A stretch of 7,511 bases of DNA, from assembly GCA_028701165.1 (NCBI GenBank), contig JAQVRG010000069.1, positions 1 through 7,511 on the forward strand. The letters run 5' to 3'. This document shows positions 5,709-7,511 of the stretch, in pieces. The stretch's first letter is position 1. Every line of letters starts with the position of its first letter. The notes beneath the pieces are model-generated. The model searched no databases. It was not told where the DNA came from and saw only the letters and a program-made list of their open reading frames with translations. The position numbers and the translations under genes were made by a program. The DNA comes from Eubacteriales bacterium (GTDB lineage Bacteria > Bacillota > Clostridia > Christensenellales > CAG-138).

Positions 5709-6032
5709 ATGGAAGAAGAAAGAGATTTTGTCGTATTTACAGATGAGGACGGTAACGATTTCGAGCTGGACGTTATCGATTATTTCGAGCATGACGGCGC
5801 AGAATACGCGATATTGACCGAGCTGCCCGATGAGGAGGCCGACGAGGAGCAGGAGCTGGAGGTCTACATCATGAAGGTGGAAACGAACGAGGAAGAGGAT
5901 TACGAGGAATTCCTCCCGCCCGACGACGCGCTGATGGACGTTTTGACCGAGATCGCGGAAAAGCGCTTGGCCGAGATGGACGATCACTGCTGCTGCGGCG
6001 AGTGCGGCGACGACTGCGACTGCCATAAATAA
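5709..6032 (+). CDS. DUF1292 family protein with cysteine-rich C-terminus
   Basis: A 107-residue, very acidic cytoplasmic protein. The N-terminal part (FVVFTDEDGNDFELDVIDYF, 7-26, then EYAILTELP, 32-40, and ELEVYIMKVE, 49-58) is the DUF1292 domain (YrzB type), which is common in Firmicutes and of unknown function. An acidic linker and a helix (about 73-90) lead to an unusual tail, DDHCCCGECGDDCDCHK (91-107). It holds six cysteines and two histidines in the last 15 residues and may bind metal (inference). The chosen ATG matches the domain start. The Shine-Dalgarno is weak (AAAGG at 5689-5693, or AGG at 5695-5697, 11 nt away). The gene is preceded by a good promoter and followed, right at the stop codon, by a perfect hairpin and the DUF975 gene, probably co-transcribed. 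In Bacillus the DUF1292 gene yrzB sits beside yrzL and ruvX; here that context is absent. Confidence 0.9.
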   Translation: MEEERDFVVFTDEDGNDFELDVIDYFEHDGAEYAILTELPDEEADEEQELEVYIMKVETNEEEDYEEFLPPDDALMDVLTEIAEKRLAEMDDHCCCGECGDDCDCHK

Positions 6033-6053
6033 CGCGCGTACAGATTACGCGCG
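6033..6053 (+). other. Perfect intercistronic stem-loop
   Basis: CGCGCGTA (6033-6040) pairs completely with TACGCGCG (6046-6053) around a CAGAT loop. The first base follows the stop codon of the DUF1292 gene directly. The sequence after the stem is GGTGGGG, not a T-run, so this is not a standard intrinsic terminator. It ends just where the probable ribosome binding region of the DUF975 gene (GGTGGGG, 6054-6060) begins. It could tune translation or protect the mRNA, or act as a partial pause. Confidence 0.6.
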
Positions 6054-6068
6054 GGTGGGGTATGGGAT

Positions 6069-6836
6069 ATGTTTACGAGCAAGGAATATCGCGGCATCGG
6101 CCGCAATAAATTAAAAGGACACTGGGGCTTAAGCGTACTCGTCACGTTCGTGGCGGGTCTGTTGGGCGGTACGGCCGGCGGCGGCAGCGGTGCGGCGGGC
6201 GGCAGCGCCGGCAGCAGCGCGGGCAGCAGCGTAAGCGGCACGGGCGGCGCGGGCATGGATTCCGCGATGGACGGCGTTTCGCAGATGATTTCGGAAAATC
6301 CGGCGGTCGTAGCGGCCGTTATGGGTGTTTTAGGCGTGATTTTGCTGATCGGCCTTGCGCTCTTTATCATCGGCGCGGCGGTGGAGCTGGGGCATAACGC
6401 CTACTATATCGACCTTTGCACCAACCGTGAGCCGGGCTTTGACGCGCTGTTCTCCCGCTTCGGCATCTTCTTGAAGGCGCTCGGGCTGCGCTTCTATATG
6501 ACGCTGTTCGTGTCTTTGTGGACGCTGCTCTTTGTCATCCCCGGCATCATCGCGTCCTACCGCTACGCCATGGCGCCCTATATCATGGCGCAGAACCCCA
6601 ACGTGGGCATTCGTGAGGCGGTCAACCGCAGCAAGGAAATGATGGCGGGCAACAAATGGCGGCTGTTCTGCCTGCAATTCAGCTTCATCGGCTGGGCGCT
6701 CGTGTGTCTTTTGACGCTGGGCGTCGGCTTCCTTTGGCTGACCCCCTACATGCAGGCGTCTACCGCCGCGTTCTATCTGGACGTGTCCGGTCAGGGCATC
6801 CCGATGGAGCCTACGATGCAGCCGCAGGGCGTATAA
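6069..6836 (+). CDS. DUF975 family integral membrane protein
   Basis: A 255-residue membrane protein of the DUF975 family, found mainly in Firmicutes and without an established function. Hallmarks are an amphipathic, basic N-terminus (SKEYRGIGRNKLKGHW, 4-19), hydrophobic segments at about 19-34, 79-106, 142-164 and 199-224, the conserved VIPGIIASYRYAMAPYI (156-172), the following helix with REAVNRSKEMMAGNKWRLF (182-200), and LTPYMQASTAAFY near the end. No signal peptide or enzyme motif is seen. Between the first two membrane segments lies a low-complexity Gly/Ala/Ser stretch (33-62), probably a flexible loop. The ATG at 6069 has GGTGGGG 8 nt upstream. The gene probably shares a transcript with the DUF1292 gene and is closed by the terminator at 6853-6893. 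Confidence 0.9.
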   Translation: MFTSKEYRGIGRNKLKGHWGLSVLVTFVAGLLGGTAGGGSGAAGGSAGSSAGSSVSGTGGAGMDSAMDGVSQMISENPAVVAAVMGVLGVILLIGLALFIIGAAVELGHNAYYIDLCTNREPGFDALFSRFGIFLKALGLRFYMTLFVSLWTLLFVIPGIIASYRYAMAPYIMAQNPNVGIREAVNRSKEMMAGNKWRLFCLQFSFIGWALVCLLTLGVGFLWLTPYMQASTAAFYLDVSGQGIPMEPTMQPQGV

Positions 6837-6852
6837 CACATAACAAAGCGAA

Positions 6853-6893
6853 AGAGGGGGTTGCGTTTGCGCGCGATCCCTTCTGTTCTTTTT
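6853..6893 (+). terminator. Intrinsic terminator after the DUF975 gene
   Basis: AGAGGGGGTTGCG (6853-6865) pairs over 13 positions with CGCGATCCCTTCT (6872-6884), allowing three G-U pairs, around a TTTGCG loop. A T-rich tract (TTCTTTTT, 6886-6893) follows after one base. Placed 16 nt after the DUF975 stop, it fits a Rho-independent terminator. It ends 3 nt before the ribosome binding site of the next gene, so it could also act as an attenuator for that gene. Confidence 0.7.
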
Positions 6894-6910
6894 AGCAAAG
6901 GAGGCGGCGT

Positions 6911-7511
6911 ATGGATATCAATCTGCAAATGAAAAGCGTTGAGCTGATGATGAAGTTCCTCAAGCATGACCTCAAGGACGTGCCCGCATACGGTTATTCG
7001 CTTCAAAAGCCGCCGGCGCTCCCCGCGCCCGCCGCGTCGCCGCTGCCGCGCAGCACGCCCGAGAACGAGGGCATGAGCGCCGCCGCCATGGAACGGCTGT
7101 TTCGGGAATTCAGCGCGCAGCCCGCGACACTGGGGCTGCACGCCTGCATGGTGCTGCGCCATGGCCGCGTGATCGCGGAGGGCTATTGGGCGCCGTATCG
7201 CGCGGATGTGCCGCACATGCTCTTTTCCATGAGCAAGAGCATTGTGGGTACGGCGGTCGGCATCGCCATTGACGAGGGGCTGCTCACGCTGGATGAGCGC
7301 GTGGTGGACGTGTTTGCGGACATCGTCACGCCCGCGATGCAAAAGCAGCACAAAACGCTTACCGTGCGGCACCTTCTCACCATGAGCAGCGGCAACAGCT
7401 TCAACGAGGTAGGCTCGGTGCTGGACGATAACTGGCTAAGGATGTTCTTGGAGTCCGTGCCGAAATTCGAGCCGGGCACGGCGTTTGAGTATAACTCCCT
7501 CAATACCTATG
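6911..7511 (+). CDS. Serine hydrolase, beta-lactamase/penicillin-binding-like fold, N-terminal part (cut by window edge)
   Basis: The first 200 codons of a gene running off the right edge. After an N-terminal extension (1-55, proline/alanine-rich near 34-46) comes the Beta-lactamase (class C/esterase-like, PF00144) domain. The catalytic SxxK motif is S106-M-S-K109 in LFSMSKSIVGTAVG, followed by DEGLLTLDERV and VRHLLTMSSG. The sequence FEYNSLNTY places the second-motif tyrosine at about residue 194. Members include esterases, peptidases and D-amino-acid hydrolases; the substrate cannot be told here. The N-terminus (MDINLQMKSVELMMKFLKHD) is not a signal peptide, so the protein is probably cytoplasmic and unlikely to be a secreted antibiotic-resistance enzyme. 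The Shine-Dalgarno is strong (AAAGGAGG, 6897-6904, 6 nt from the ATG). No promoter fits between the preceding terminator and this site. Confidence 0.9.
   Translation, partial: MDINLQMKSVELMMKFLKHDLKDVPAYGYSLQKPPALPAPAASPLPRSTPENEGMSAAAMERLFREFSAQPATLGLHACMVLRHGRVIAEGYWAPYRADVPHMLFSMSKSIVGTAVGIAIDEGLLTLDERVVDVFADIVTPAMQKQHKTLTVRHLLTMSSGNSFNEVGSVLDDNWLRMFLESVPKFEPGTAFEYNSLNTY

Noticed and set aside
5535..6026. A minus-strand open frame covering the repeats and the DUF1292 gene, with a hydrophobic translation
   Set aside because: It mirrors the acidic plus-strand protein: GAA/GAG codons read as Leu/Phe in the complement. The 65-bp repeat period is not a multiple of three, so the repeats do not encode a repeated peptide in one frame.
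6330..6839. A minus-strand open frame opposite the DUF975 gene
   Set aside because: It is a shadow of a clear membrane-protein gene, with a His/Arg/Gln-rich translation and no motif.

Overview
The window is GC-rich, densely packed bacterial DNA. The gene content (a TIGR03905-type TSCPD protein, a YpsA-like SLOG protein, DUF951, DUF1292 and DUF975 proteins, and diaminopimelate epimerase) points to Firmicutes, most likely a high-GC member of class Clostridia. Genus or family cannot be fixed from the sequence alone. I see no rRNA, tRNA, transposase, integrase or phage gene. The content looks like core chromosome.

Layout. (1) The left edge holds the first 70 codons of a minus-strand diacylglycerol/lipid kinase. 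It is divided from the next block by a divergent promoter region (about 212-351). (2) From 352 to 5013 runs a tight plus-strand array: dapF, a small TSCPD protein, a SLOG-fold nucleotide-binding protein, a three-domain Xaa-Pro aminopeptidase, a DUF951 zinc-ribbon-like protein, a signal peptidase I, and a second signal-peptidase-like protein. Junctions overlap by 1 to 4 nt or leave gaps of 2 to 22 nt, so this is very probably one operon. (3) A small unknown gene lies on the minus strand (5096-5461), convergent with the operon. (4) The intergenic stretch 5462-5708 carries two identical 33-bp direct repeats spaced by 32 nt, then a good sigma-A-type promoter. (5) That promoter should drive a DUF1292 protein with a cysteine-rich tail and a DUF975 membrane protein, closed by an intrinsic terminator (6853-6893). 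(6) The right edge holds the first 200 codons of a serine beta-lactamase-fold hydrolase, whose ribosome binding site starts only 3 nt after that terminator.

Working together: DapF supplies meso-diaminopimelate for cell wall and lysine, the aminopeptidase recycles proline-containing peptides, and signal peptidase I matures secreted proteins. The most striking observation is that the second signal-peptidase-like protein has lost both catalytic residues (Ser to Gly and Lys to Gly) while keeping the fold-defining boxes. It is therefore a predicted pseudoenzyme sitting directly behind the intact enzyme. The same kind of pairing is known from Staphylococcus SpsA/SpsB, in the opposite gene order. 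The direct-repeat pair, the possibly leaderless dapF, the terminator next to the hydrolase ribosome binding site and the cysteine-rich DUF1292 tail are secondary points of interest.
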